A stretch of DNA of 50,202 nucleotides, taken from Phytohabitans sp036906915. GTDB taxonomy: Bacteria > Actinomycetota > Actinomycetes > Mycobacteriales > Micromonosporaceae. The translations under genes and the position numbers were made by a program. The notes under the pieces are model-generated. The model had not been told where the DNA came from. It made no database searches and was given only the letters and a program-made list of their open reading frames with translations. The stretch covers positions 1-50,202 of the forward strand of contig NZ_JBAKHX010000063.1 in the NCBI RefSeq assembly GCF_036906915.1, in the 5' to 3' direction. This document shows, piece after piece, positions 1 to 8,076 of this stretch (position 1 is the first letter of the stretch; each line of letters opens with the position of its first letter).

Positions 1-67
1 CGCGCGGCGGGCGGCGGGCGGCGCGCGAGCGGCGGGCGCGCGGCGGCGCGCGGCGGGAGGCGCGTGA
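1..67. other. GC-only low-complexity edge sequence
   Basis: Stretch made almost only of G and C with repeated GGCGGGC/GCGCG words, lying just past the stop codon of the leftward c-di-GMP gene. No gene, and no clear terminator stem with a T tract. Cut by the window edge, so it may be part of a longer intergenic low-complexity region. Confidence 0.5.
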
Positions 68-2149
68 TCAGGGTGGGGGTGGGGTGAGGAGGGGGGTTAT
101 GGCTTGGGCGGGGACGGGGGCGCCGAAGAGGAGGCCCTGGCCGGTGTCGCAGCCCAGCGCGCGCAGCAGTTCGGCCTGCTCGGTGGTTTCGACTGCCTCG
201 GCGGTCACGGTCAGGCCGAGGGCGTGGGCCAGGCGCACCAGGGCGTCGACGATGCGCTCGTCGGCGAGGCTCGCGGAGTCGACCACGCCACCTGAGCGCA
301 GTCCCTCGATGAACGGCCCGGCTAGCTTCAGTGCGTGGATCGGCAGCCGCCGCAGGTAGGCCAGGTTGGAGTATCCGGTGCCGAAGTCGTCGATCGCGAT
401 CCGCACACCCGTGGACGCCAGGCCGCGCAGCGAGTGCACCGGCTCGCCGGCCGTGGGCATGACGGCGCTCTCGGTGAGTTCGAGTTGGAGCAGGTCGGCG
501 GGGAGGCCGGTATCGCGGAGGACCCGGGCCACCTCTTCCACGATGCCGGGCGCTCTGGCCTGCCGTACGGCCAGGTTGACGCTGACCACCAGGCGCGCCT
601 CGGGAAACTCGCGGTGCCAGGCCGCGCCCTGCGCGCACGCCTGCTCCAGTACCCACCGTCCAAGTCGGACGATGAGCCCGGTCTCCTCGGCCAGCCCGAT
701 GAACCGGTCGGGTGGCAGCGTGCCGAGCTCGGGGTGGCGCCACCGCACCAACGCCTCGACCGCGCGCAGCGTGCCGTCGAATGACACGATCGGCTGATAC
801 TCCACTGTGAACTGGTCGTGTTCTAGGGCGGCGGGGAGCGCGTTGACGAGCGCCGAGCGGATCATCTGGCGTTCGCTGCGTACCCGGTCGAAGAGCGCCC
901 ACCGGCCACGCCCGTCGGCTTTCGCCCAGTACAGCGTGGTGTCGGCGGCCTTCATCACGTCGGTGGGCGTGGTCTCGTGTACCAGCTGCTCGACGATGCC
1001 GATGCTCGCGGTGACCGACAATGGTGGGTGCCCGTCGATGCGTACCGGTGTGGCGATTGCCGCGAGCGCCGCCTCCGCGACGGCGATGGCGATGTCGACG
1101 CCGTCGGAGTCGTCGATGAGGATGACGAACTCGTCGCCGCCCATTCGCGCGACGAGGTGGCCGCCCCGCCGCGCGGCGACGTGGCCGTGTGCGGACACCG
1201 AGGCGGCGAGCCGGCGCGCGACCACCACGAGCAGCTCGTCGCCGATGTGGTGGCCGAGGCTGTCGTTGACGGCCTTGAACCCGTCGAGGTCGATGAAGCA
1301 GACGCCGACACGGGCGGAGCCGCCGTCGAAGACGGCGGCGAGCCGCTCGAAGAAGAGGGTGCGGTTGGGCAGGCCGGTGAGCGGGTCGTGCAGGGCCTGG
1401 AAACGCAGCCGTTCCTGTAGCTCGTACCGGTCGGTGATGTCTTCGAGCATCGCGACCGTGAACCGCGGGCGGCCCTCTTCGTCGCGGATCAGCGAGACGG
1501 CCAGGTCGGTCCAGACGATGCTACGGTCCTTGCGGTAGTACCGCTTTTCGAGGCGGGCGCTGTCTCGCTTGCCTTCGAGCAGCTCGGCGTACAGCTCCCA
1601 CATGCCGGGGGTGTCGTCGGGGTAGAACAGCTCGGCGACGTTGATCTCGCGCAGCTCTTCGACGGTGTATCCGAGCATTTCCGCGAACGCCTGGTTGACA
1701 TCGACGATGTTGCCTTCCATGTCGCCGATGCCGATGCCGATGGCGGCGCCCGCGAACAGGGCCCGGAAGCGCGCCTCGCTGGCCCGCAGCGCCTGCTCGA
1801 TCTGGTTGCGCGCGGCCCACACCGCCTGGCTGATCCGCTCCTGCTGGGCGAAGGTGCGGTCGCGCAGCGCCCGCGCGTATCCGGTGGCGATGGCCGCCTG
1901 CAACGCGACTGCCCGGTCAGCCAGGTCGGGCACCCCGGGAGCCGAAGGCACAACGTGGGCGAGAAACGAGCGCCCGAACGTCACGAGCGTCTGGTCGAGG
2001 AACTCGGGCGCCGTGAAGTGGGCGTCGACAAGGGCACGGCCGACGATGTGGCCCGGCTCGGTGCGGAATGGCTCTGCGAGCAGCGCGTCGGCGAGCGTGA
2101 CGGTGTGCCGCAGCAGCATCCGCTCGGTTTCCTGGGGGCTCATCGGCAC
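68..2149 (-). CDS. PAS-GGDEF-EAL cyclic-di-GMP turnover protein
   Basis: Predicted bifunctional enzyme of c-di-GMP metabolism: the GGDEF domain makes c-di-GMP from two GTP and the EAL domain hydrolyses it. From the GTG at 2149 (693 aa) it has a helical N-terminal sensor-like part (about 1-115), a PAS domain (about 122-245), a GGDEF domain with the intact signature RMGGDEF near residue 336, and an EAL domain with EALVR near 465, ELTES, DDFGTGYSN near 587 and the late Gln of GQG. One deviation: the KxD motif reads LKLAG, so the Lys is kept but the Asp is lost. No transmembrane segment is evident. The open frame continues 31 codons upstream of the GTG to a TAG at 2243-2245, and that extension looks conserved (WARAGDALGFVPMSP), so the true start is probably further upstream (see the RBS entry at 2222-2234). 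Role assignment is firm; net activity is unknown. Confidence 0.93.
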   Translation of the reverse strand: MPMSPQETERMLLRHTVTLADALLAEPFRTEPGHIVGRALVDAHFTAPEFLDQTLVTFGRSFLAHVVPSAPGVPDLADRAVALQAAIATGYARALRDRTFAQQERISQAVWAARNQIEQALRASEARFRALFAGAAIGIGIGDMEGNIVDVNQAFAEMLGYTVEELREINVAELFYPDDTPGMWELYAELLEGKRDSARLEKRYYRKDRSIVWTDLAVSLIRDEEGRPRFTVAMLEDITDRYELQERLRFQALHDPLTGLPNRTLFFERLAAVFDGGSARVGVCFIDLDGFKAVNDSLGHHIGDELLVVVARRLAASVSAHGHVAARRGGHLVARMGGDEFVILIDDSDGVDIAIAVAEAALAAIATPVRIDGHPPLSVTASIGIVEQLVHETTPTDVMKAADTTLYWAKADGRGRWALFDRVRSERQMIRSALVNALPAALEHDQFTVEYQPIVSFDGTLRAVEALVRWRHPELGTLPPDRFIGLAEETGLIVRLGRWVLEQACAQGAAWHREFPEARLVVSVNLAVRQARAPGIVEEVARVLRDTGLPADLLQLELTESAVMPTAGEPVHSLRGLASTGVRIAIDDFGTGYSNLAYLRRLPIHALKLAGPFIEGLRSGGVVDSASLADERIVDALVRLAHALGLTVTAEAVETTEQAELLRALGCDTGQGLLFGAPVPAQAITPLLTPPPP

Positions 2150-2221
2150 AAAGCCGAGCGCATCCCCGGCACGCGCCCATAGGGTCGCGTACCGTTCCGC
2201 TCCCGCCTGACTGAACTCCTC

Positions 2222-2234
2222 TATCGCTGCCTCC
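2222..2234 (-). promoter_or_regulatory. Shine-Dalgarno before an ATA codon, candidate true start
   Basis: On the minus strand GGAGG (2234-2230) is followed after 5 nt (CAGCG) by ATA (2224-2222), in frame with the c-di-GMP gene and just after the in-frame TAG. No ATG, GTG or TTG exists between that TAG and the GTG at 2149. Spacing is ideal for a start codon, and starting here gives 718 aa including the conserved-looking W..A/FVPMSP segment. Either ATA is a rare start, an ATG has mutated, or there is a base-call error. Confidence 0.45.
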
Positions 2235-2249
2235 GGCCCGATCTAGGGC

Positions 2250-3086
2250 TTACTCGACAGGTTTGCGGCCGACGCCGCCGTAGGCGCCGAACCGCTCGGG
2301 GTGGTCGTCGACGTCGCCCGGTGACTCGGGCCGCCACTGGGGCAGGAACACCAGGCCCGGCTCCACGAGCGTGAAGTCGCCGAAGTACCCGGCGATCTCG
2401 GCGTGCGAGCGCAGCGTGATCTCTGTCGCGGTGCGCGAGGACAGGCGCTGCGCGTCGAGCATCTCCTGCGGCTGCTTGTCGAATGTGGAGTGTGAGACGA
2501 CGAGGAAGCTGCCGCCCGGCACGGCGTCACGGAGCATGGCGACCGCTTCGGCCGGCCGGTCGTCATCGGGCACGAAGTGCACGACGCCGGCCAGCAGCAC
2601 CGCAACCGGGCGGCTCAGGTCGATCAGCCCCATTTTCTGCGAGTCGGTCAAAATCCGGTCGGGCTCGCGCATGTCGGCCTCTATGACGCCAGCGAGGTCG
2701 TTACCCTCCAGAATGGACCGGCTGTGCATGACCGCGACCGGGTCGACGTCGACGTAGACCACCCGGGCGGCGGGGTTGGCCGCCTGCGCCACCTCGTGCA
2801 CGTTGCCGACGGTCGGGATGCCGGAGCCGATGTCGAGGAACTGGTCGACGCCCTCGTCGACCAGGTATCGCACGGCCCGTCGCAGGAAGGCCCGGCCGGC
2901 GCGCATGGTGTCGGCCAGGTTGGGCGTCGTGCTGGCGATCTGCTCGGCCAGGTGGCGGTCGACCTCGAAGTTGTGAGCTCCGCCGAGGAAGTAGTCGTAG
3001 ACCCGGGCGGCGCTCGGGCGCGTCAGGTCGATGTCTGTCGGCTGGCCTCCTGGAAGTTCCACGCGCTGAGCATACGCGCGAGTCAT
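2250..3086 (-). CDS. SAM-dependent methyltransferase, DUF574/Methyltransf_19 type
   Basis: 278-aa class I-like methyltransferase of the actinobacterial family often annotated DUF574 (PF04672). It opens with the family-typical RPSAARVYDYFLGG and NFEVDR, followed by the SAM-binding region QFLDIGSGIPTVGN and then YVDVDPVAVMHS. The substrate is unknown for the family. The ATG at 3086 overlaps the TGA of the thiolase gene (ATGA), suggesting translational coupling to the aromatic operon. An upstream in-frame ATG at 3140 would lie deep inside pcaF and is less likely. Family assignment is firm; the role in aromatic catabolism is only suggested by position. Confidence 0.88.
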   Translation of the reverse strand: MTRAYAQRVELPGGQPTDIDLTRPSAARVYDYFLGGAHNFEVDRHLAEQIASTTPNLADTMRAGRAFLRRAVRYLVDEGVDQFLDIGSGIPTVGNVHEVAQAANPAARVVYVDVDPVAVMHSRSILEGNDLAGVIEADMREPDRILTDSQKMGLIDLSRPVAVLLAGVVHFVPDDDRPAEAVAMLRDAVPGGSFLVVSHSTFDKQPQEMLDAQRLSSRTATEITLRSHAEIAGYFGDFTLVEPGLVFLPQWRPESPGDVDDHPERFGAYGGVGRKPVE

Positions 3087-4279
3087 GCCGCGTCGAGGAG
3101 TAGCGCGATGCCTTGGCCCACACCGATACACATCGTGCACAACGCGTACCTGGACCCTCGCTGACCGAGTTCAACGGCTGCGGTGAGCGCGAGGCGGGCC
3201 CCGCTGGCGCCCAGTGGATGGCCGAGCGCGATCGCGCCGCCGTTGGGGTTGACATGCTCGGCGTCTTCGGGCAGGCCGAGTTCGCGCAGCACCGCCACCG
3301 CCTGCCCGGCGAACGCCTCGTTGAGCTCCACGACGTCCAGGTCGCCGATCCCGAGCCCGTGCCGGTCGAGCAGCCGCCGGGTGGCCGGTACGGGCCCCAC
3401 ACCCATCACGCGCGGCGGCACGCCCGCGGACGCCGCGCCCACGACGCGGGCCAGGGGTGTCAGGCCGTACCGGCGCACGGCCGTCTCGCTCGCGACGAGC
3501 AGCGCGGCGGCGCCGTCGTTGACCGGCGAGGAGTTGCCAGCGGTGACCGTGCCGCCCTCCCGGAACGGGGTGGGCAGTGCGGCGAGCCTGGCGAGCGACG
3601 TCTCCCGGGGCGGCTCGTCCGCCTCGACGAGTGCGGTCTCGCCGCGCCGCCCCGCCGGTACTTCGATCGGGGCGATCTCCAGCGCGAGGCGGGACCGCGC
3701 CTTGGCCGCCCGCTCCTGCGAGCGCAGCGCGAACTCGTCCTGCGCCTCCCGGGAGATCTCGTACGCGGCGGCCACGTTTTCGGCGGTCTCCGGCATCGAG
3801 TCGGTGCCCCAGCCGGCCCGCATGAGCGGGTTGACGAACCGCCAGCCGATCGTCGTGTCGTAGATCTCGGCGGTGCGCGCGAACGGCGTCGTGGCCTTGG
3901 GCATCACGAACGGAGCCCGGCTCATGCTCTCGACGCCGCCCGCGATGACCAGGTCGGCCTCGCCTGCCTTGATCGACCGCGCGGCGTACGCCACCGCGTC
4001 GAGCCCGGAGCCGCAGAGCCGGTTGACTGTGGTGCCGGAGACGTGCTCGGGGAGCCCGCCGAGCAGCGCGGCCATCCGGGCGACGTTGCGGTTGTCTTCG
4101 CCGGCCTGGTTGGCGCAGCCGAGCACGACGTCGTCGACCGCCGACCAGTCGACGGACGGCAGCCTGGCGGCCAGGGACCGGATGGTGTGCGCCGCCAGGT
4201 CGTCCGGCCGTACCCCGGACAACGCACCCGCGTACTTACCGAACGGGGTGCGGACTCCCCCTACGACAAAGGCCTCCAT
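3083..4279 (-). CDS. pcaF: Beta-ketoadipyl-CoA thiolase
   Basis: 398-aa thiolase catalysing the last step of the beta-ketoadipate pathway: beta-ketoadipyl-CoA plus CoA to succinyl-CoA plus acetyl-CoA. Visible motifs are the acylated Cys in NRLCGSGLDA (near residue 90), GGVESMSRAPFVM, the PcaF-like TTIGWRFVNPLM, the His in GGAIALGHPLGASG and the second Cys in CTMCIGVGQG. The ATG at 4279 sits 1 nt after the ALDH stop; a longer frame to 4390 would add only ALDH-antisense-like sequence. It is in the leftward operon with importer and ALDH genes, while the other pca genes are on the divergent operon. Ordinary acetyl-CoA C-acetyltransferase is the alternative, but motifs and context favour PcaF. Confidence 0.9.
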   Translation of the reverse strand: MEAFVVGGVRTPFGKYAGALSGVRPDDLAAHTIRSLAARLPSVDWSAVDDVVLGCANQAGEDNRNVARMAALLGGLPEHVSGTTVNRLCGSGLDAVAYAARSIKAGEADLVIAGGVESMSRAPFVMPKATTPFARTAEIYDTTIGWRFVNPLMRAGWGTDSMPETAENVAAAYEISREAQDEFALRSQERAAKARSRLALEIAPIEVPAGRRGETALVEADEPPRETSLARLAALPTPFREGGTVTAGNSSPVNDGAAALLVASETAVRRYGLTPLARVVGAASAGVPPRVMGVGPVPATRRLLDRHGLGIGDLDVVELNEAFAGQAVAVLRELGLPEDAEHVNPNGGAIALGHPLGASGARLALTAAVELGQRGSRYALCTMCIGVGQGIALLLDAA

Positions 4280-4280
4280 G

Positions 4281-5708
4281 TCAGAAAGGGTAGGCAGGGA
4301 CGTCGCCGCGGACCGTGACCCACCGGGTTTCCGTGAACGCCTCCACATTCGCGGCGGCACCGCCGAATCGGGAGCCGGTGCCGGACGCACCCACGCCGCC
4401 GAAGGGCGCGTTGGCCTCGTCGTTGACGGTCTGGTCGTTGATGTGCGCGATGCCCGTCGGTATCCGGTCGGCGAGGGCTAGGCCCTTCATCACGTCGCGG
4501 GTGATGATGCCCAGCGACAGCCCGTATTCGCTACCGGCGGCAAGCTCGGCGGCCTCGTCGAGGCTGCCGAACCGGGCGACCGGCGCCACCGGCCCGAAGA
4601 CTTCGCTCGCGTACGCCGGCATGTCGGGCCGCACGTCGGCGAGCACGGTCGGCCGGTAGAAGAGCCCCTCGAAGGTGCCGCCGGCCGCCAGCCGCGCGCC
4701 CGCCTCGACGCTCGCGGTCACCAGTGAGTGGATCTTGTCGCGCTGCCCCGCGTCGATCACCGGCCCCAGCTGGAGGGCGTCGGCCTTCTTCGCGAGCCGG
4801 TCCACGAACTCGTGGTACAGGGACTCGTGCACCAGGTGCCGCCCGGTGGTCATGCAGATCTGCCCCTGGTGGTTGAACGAGCCCCACGCGGAGGCCGAGA
4901 CCGCGCGGTCGAGGTCGGCGTCGTCGAGCACCACGACGGCGGAGTTGCCGCCGAGTTCGAGGTGCGCGCGGGTGAGGTGCTCGGCGGCGAGCGCGCCGAC
5001 GCGGCGGCCGGCGGCGGTCGACCCGGTAAACGAGATCACCCGCACGTGTGGGTCGACGATCAGCGCCTCGCCCGCCGGCACCCCGCCGGGCAGCACGTGC
5101 AGCAGGCCGGCCGGCAGTCCGGCCTCTTCGAGGATGCGGGCGATCAGCAGGCCACCGCTCACGGCGGTGCGCGGGTCGGGCTTGAGGACGACGGCGTTGC
5201 CGAGCGCGAGCGCCGGCGCCACCGACCGGATCGACAGGATCAGCGGGAAGTTGAACGGCGAGATCACCCCGACCACGCCGGCGGGCACCCGGCGCGCCAT
5301 GCTGAGGCGCCCGTCGAGGCTGGGCAGCAGCTCGCCATACGGTCGGGAGGGCAGCGCGGCGGCCTCGTAGCACTCCTGCGCGGCGACGCCGATCTCGAAG
5401 TCGCCCTTCGGCGCCACCGCACCGGTCTCGCGCACGATCCAGTCGCGTACCTCTTCGGCGTGCTCCCGCCACAGGTCGCCGGCGCGGCGTAGCACCGCCG
5501 CGCGCTCGGGGTGCGGCAGCGCGGCCCAGGCCGGCTGCGCCGCCGCGGCGGCCCGGGCAGCGGCCGCGACGTCGGAAGGCCCGGCGATGCCGACCCGGCC
5601 CAGCTCGGCGCCGGTGGCCGGGTCTTCGACGGGGGCGTCGCCGCCCTCTCCGGCGGCCCAGCCGTTACTGAAGAACTTGCTTTGCCAGGTTGCTGTCTCG
5701 AGCAGCAT
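4281..5708 (-). CDS. Aldehyde dehydrogenase, benzaldehyde/vanillin dehydrogenase-like
   Basis: 475-aa NAD(P)-dependent aldehyde dehydrogenase, oxidising an aldehyde to its acid. It shows the fold landmarks FNFPLILS (N-terminal cofactor domain), FTGSTAAGR, the general base Glu in LELGGNSAV, the catalytic Cys in GQICMTTGR and FGPVAPVARF. Overall it resembles XylC-type benzaldehyde or vanillin dehydrogenases. The ATG at 5708 has a good AGGGAG ribosome site and overlaps the upstream ATPase gene by 44 nt. Next to pcaF and divergent from pcaIJHGBDC, it probably feeds an aromatic aldehyde towards protocatechuate; the actual substrate cannot be read from sequence. Confidence 0.88.
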   Translation of the reverse strand: MLLETATWQSKFFSNGWAAGEGGDAPVEDPATGAELGRVGIAGPSDVAAAARAAAAAQPAWAALPHPERAAVLRRAGDLWREHAEEVRDWIVRETGAVAPKGDFEIGVAAQECYEAAALPSRPYGELLPSLDGRLSMARRVPAGVVGVISPFNFPLILSIRSVAPALALGNAVVLKPDPRTAVSGGLLIARILEEAGLPAGLLHVLPGGVPAGEALIVDPHVRVISFTGSTAAGRRVGALAAEHLTRAHLELGGNSAVVVLDDADLDRAVSASAWGSFNHQGQICMTTGRHLVHESLYHEFVDRLAKKADALQLGPVIDAGQRDKIHSLVTASVEAGARLAAGGTFEGLFYRPTVLADVRPDMPAYASEVFGPVAPVARFGSLDEAAELAAGSEYGLSLGIITRDVMKGLALADRIPTGIAHINDQTVNDEANAPFGGVGASGTGSRFGGAAANVEAFTETRWVTVRGDVPAYPF

Positions 5709-6495
5709 CGGTTCTCCCTGAGGTGGATTCGCGCTTGGCCGCCTGGATCTGGGCGTAGATGTGCGACCGGAGCTCGGTGAAGCGACTGTCGGAGCGGGTG
5801 TGCAGTTGGTCGCGAGCGTCGGGCAGGTCGATGTCGACGTCTTCGCGGACCCCGGTCGGAGAGGACGACAGGACGATCACGCGCTGGCCGAGGTACACGG
5901 CCTCGTCGATGTCGTGTGTGACGAAGAGGATGGTGACGCCGAGCTTGTGCCACAGGTCGCGGATAAGGTCTTCCAGGTCCGCGCGGGTCTGGGCGTCGAC
6001 GGCCGCGAACGGCTCGTCCATCAAGAGCACGTCAGGCTGGTACGCGACCGCGCGGGCGATCGCCACGCGCTGCTGCATGCCGCCGGAGAGCTGCCAGGGG
6101 TACGCGTCATGGGTGTCTGCGAGCCCGACCGCCGACAAGGCGTCGTCAACCAGCGAACGCCGCCTGGCCCGCGGCAGCTTCTTCTGCCGCAGCGGCAGCT
6201 CGACGTTGTCGCGCACGCTCATCCACGGGAAGAGGCTGCGGCCGTACTCCTGGAACACCACCGCCATGCCCGGTGGTGGGCCCGACACCCGCCGGCTGTC
6301 GAGCTGCACATCTCCGCTGGTCGGCGTGAGGAGCCCCGCGATGCACTTGAGCAGCGTGGTCTTGCCGCATCCGGACGGGCCAACCACGCAGACCAGGTCG
6401 CCAGCGTCGACACCGAACGTCAGGTCGCGGATCGCCTCGACCTGGCGTTCCTTGCCCTCGTACACCTTCCGCAGGCCCTGGACTTCTAGGAGCAT
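5665..6495 (-). CDS. ABC importer ATPase, SsuB/TauB type
   Basis: 276-aa nucleotide-binding subunit of a nitrate/sulfonate/taurine-type importer. Walker A is GPSGCGKTTLLK (near residue 39), the signature is LSGGMQQR, Walker B is VLLMDEPFAAVD and the switch His is in LFVTHDIDEA. It should energise the two permeases encoded just upstream. In this aromatic-catabolic context the transporter most likely imports an aromatic acid or aldehyde rather than a sulfonate, but that is inference. The 3' end overlaps the ALDH gene by 44 nt. Confidence 0.92.
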   Translation of the reverse strand: MLLEVQGLRKVYEGKERQVEAIRDLTFGVDAGDLVCVVGPSGCGKTTLLKCIAGLLTPTSGDVQLDSRRVSGPPPGMAVVFQEYGRSLFPWMSVRDNVELPLRQKKLPRARRRSLVDDALSAVGLADTHDAYPWQLSGGMQQRVAIARAVAYQPDVLLMDEPFAAVDAQTRADLEDLIRDLWHKLGVTILFVTHDIDEAVYLGQRVIVLSSSPTGVREDVDIDLPDARDQLHTRSDSRFTELRSHIYAQIQAAKRESTSGRTDAARDSNLAKQVLQ

Positions 6496-6510
6496 CGCTT
6501 TCCTTTCACC

Positions 6511-7284
6511 TCACGAACCGCGCTGGACGCGGCGCAGCCCGTGGTACCAGGCCAGCGCCCGGCTCTCCACGAGGCGGAAGAGCAGAGACAAGACCAGGCC
6601 GATCAGGCCGAGCAGCAGGATGCCGCTCCACATGTCGGGGATCGCGAAACCGCGCTGGAACTGGACGATCGCGAAGCCCAACCCGTTGCTGGCGGCGAAC
6701 ATCTCGCTGATGACCATGAGGATGATGGCGATCGAGAGCCCCTGGCGCATGCCGGCCGCGATCTGCGGGCTGGCGCCGCGCAGCACCAGGTGGCGCAGCC
6801 GGGCGGGACCGCTGATCCGGTACGAGCGGCAGGTGTCAGCGAGCACCGAGTCGACGGCGCGCACGCCCTCGACGGTGTTGAGCAGGATCGGCCACACGCA
6901 GCCCGCCGCGATGACCACGACCTTCATTGTGTCGCCGATGCCGGCGAAAAGCATGATGACGGGTACCAGTACCGGTGGCGGGATCGCGCGGAAGAACTCC
7001 AGCACCGGCTCCAGTACGGCGCGGACCGCGCGGTAGCTGCCGACGAGTACGCCGAGGGCGATGCCGGCCACCACCGCGAGCGTGTATCCGGCGGCCAGCC
7101 GCAGGAGGCTGGGCAGCACGTCGGTGCGCAGCCGGTCACCGGTCCACACGTCGGGGAAGATGCGCAGGATCTCGCGTAGCGGCGGCAGGTAGAAGTTGGT
7201 GCTGTTGGCGGTCGCGAACCACCAGATCGCGAAGAGCACGGCGGGCAGTGCCACGGCCAGCACCATGCGGCCGGCGATCCTCAT
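6511..7284 (-). CDS. ABC importer permease, SsuC-like (second)
   Basis: 257-aa inner-membrane permease with about six hydrophobic segments and the EAA-type coupling loop around DTCRSYRISGPARLRHLVLRGASPQ. The N-terminal segment VLAVALPAVLFAIWWFA is a membrane helix. The start ATG at 7284 overlaps the TGA of the preceding permease gene (ATGA). The reading frame stays open far upstream but only as a shadow of the other permease. It pairs with the 7281-8063 permease, giving a heterodimeric channel; two different permeases are unusual for SsuABC-type systems, which commonly use one. Confidence 0.88.
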   Translation of the reverse strand: MRIAGRMVLAVALPAVLFAIWWFATANSTNFYLPPLREILRIFPDVWTGDRLRTDVLPSLLRLAAGYTLAVVAGIALGVLVGSYRAVRAVLEPVLEFFRAIPPPVLVPVIMLFAGIGDTMKVVVIAAGCVWPILLNTVEGVRAVDSVLADTCRSYRISGPARLRHLVLRGASPQIAAGMRQGLSIAIILMVISEMFAASNGLGFAIVQFQRGFAIPDMWSGILLLGLIGLVLSLLFRLVESRALAWYHGLRRVQRGS

Positions 7285-8063
7285 ACGACCACCTCGCCCC
7301 GCACCGACTGGTGCCACCGCAGCAGGCGGCGCTCGACGCGCCGGGCACCCAGGTTGATGGCGACGCCGAGCAGCCCGGTGACCGCCACCAGGGCGTACAT
7401 GTCGGGCACCGCGTTCGACGCCTGCGCGACCGCGATCCGGCTGCCGAGGCCGGGCGCGCCGATGACCAGCTCCGCCGTGATGGCGAGGACCAGCGCGACG
7501 GCTGCCGCGAGCCGGACGCCGGTCATCACGTACGGCAGGGCGGTGGGCCAGAGCACGTGCCGGATGCGCGCCCACAGGCCGAGCCCGTAGCTGCGCGCCG
7601 TCTCGTCGGCCACCGGGTCGACGTCCTGTACGCCGTGGAGCACCTGGATCAGCACCTGCCAGAACGACGCGTACACGACGAGCATGAGGGTCGACTGGAG
7701 TTCGGTGCCGTACATCAGCACCGCCAGCGGGATCAGCGCGACCGACGGGATCGGCCGCAGGAACTCGATGGTCGACGCGGTGAACGCCCGCAGCCCCGGC
7801 ACCGTGCCGATCACGAAGCCGGCGACCACGCCGGCGCCGACCGCGATGGCCAGCCCGATCGCCCACGCGACGAGGGTGTCCCGCAGGGCGTACCAGAACT
7901 CGCTGTCACCCAGCTCGCCGGCCAGCGCGCTGGCGATCCGGCTGGTGGGCGGCAGGAAGTCGGCCGAGACCAGGCCGGTGTGCGGCAGCGCCTCGACCAG
8001 GGCGAGGAGGCCGGCGAGCCCGAGCAACCCGAGCACCGCCGGCGACGCCCCTCTCGCCCTCAT
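7281..8063 (-). CDS. ABC importer permease, SsuC-like (first)
   Basis: 260-aa membrane permease of the nitrate/sulfonate/taurine class: hydrophobic N-terminal segment (LGLLGLAGLLALVEALP), a series of transmembrane helices, and the coupling-loop region DETARSYGLGLWARIRHVLWPTALP. I place the start at ATG 8063, with GAGGGG about 9 nt upstream and 13 nt after the binding-protein stop; an in-frame ATG at 8114 would overlap the binding-protein gene. Second gene of the leftward importer/ALDH/pcaF operon. Confidence 0.87.
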   Translation of the reverse strand: MRARGASPAVLGLLGLAGLLALVEALPHTGLVSADFLPPTSRIASALAGELGDSEFWYALRDTLVAWAIGLAIAVGAGVVAGFVIGTVPGLRAFTASTIEFLRPIPSVALIPLAVLMYGTELQSTLMLVVYASFWQVLIQVLHGVQDVDPVADETARSYGLGLWARIRHVLWPTALPYVMTGVRLAAAVALVLAITAELVIGAPGLGSRIAVAQASNAVPDMYALVAVTGLLGVAINLGARRVERRLLRWHQSVRGEVVV

Positions 8064-8076
8064 GGAACGCGGCCCC

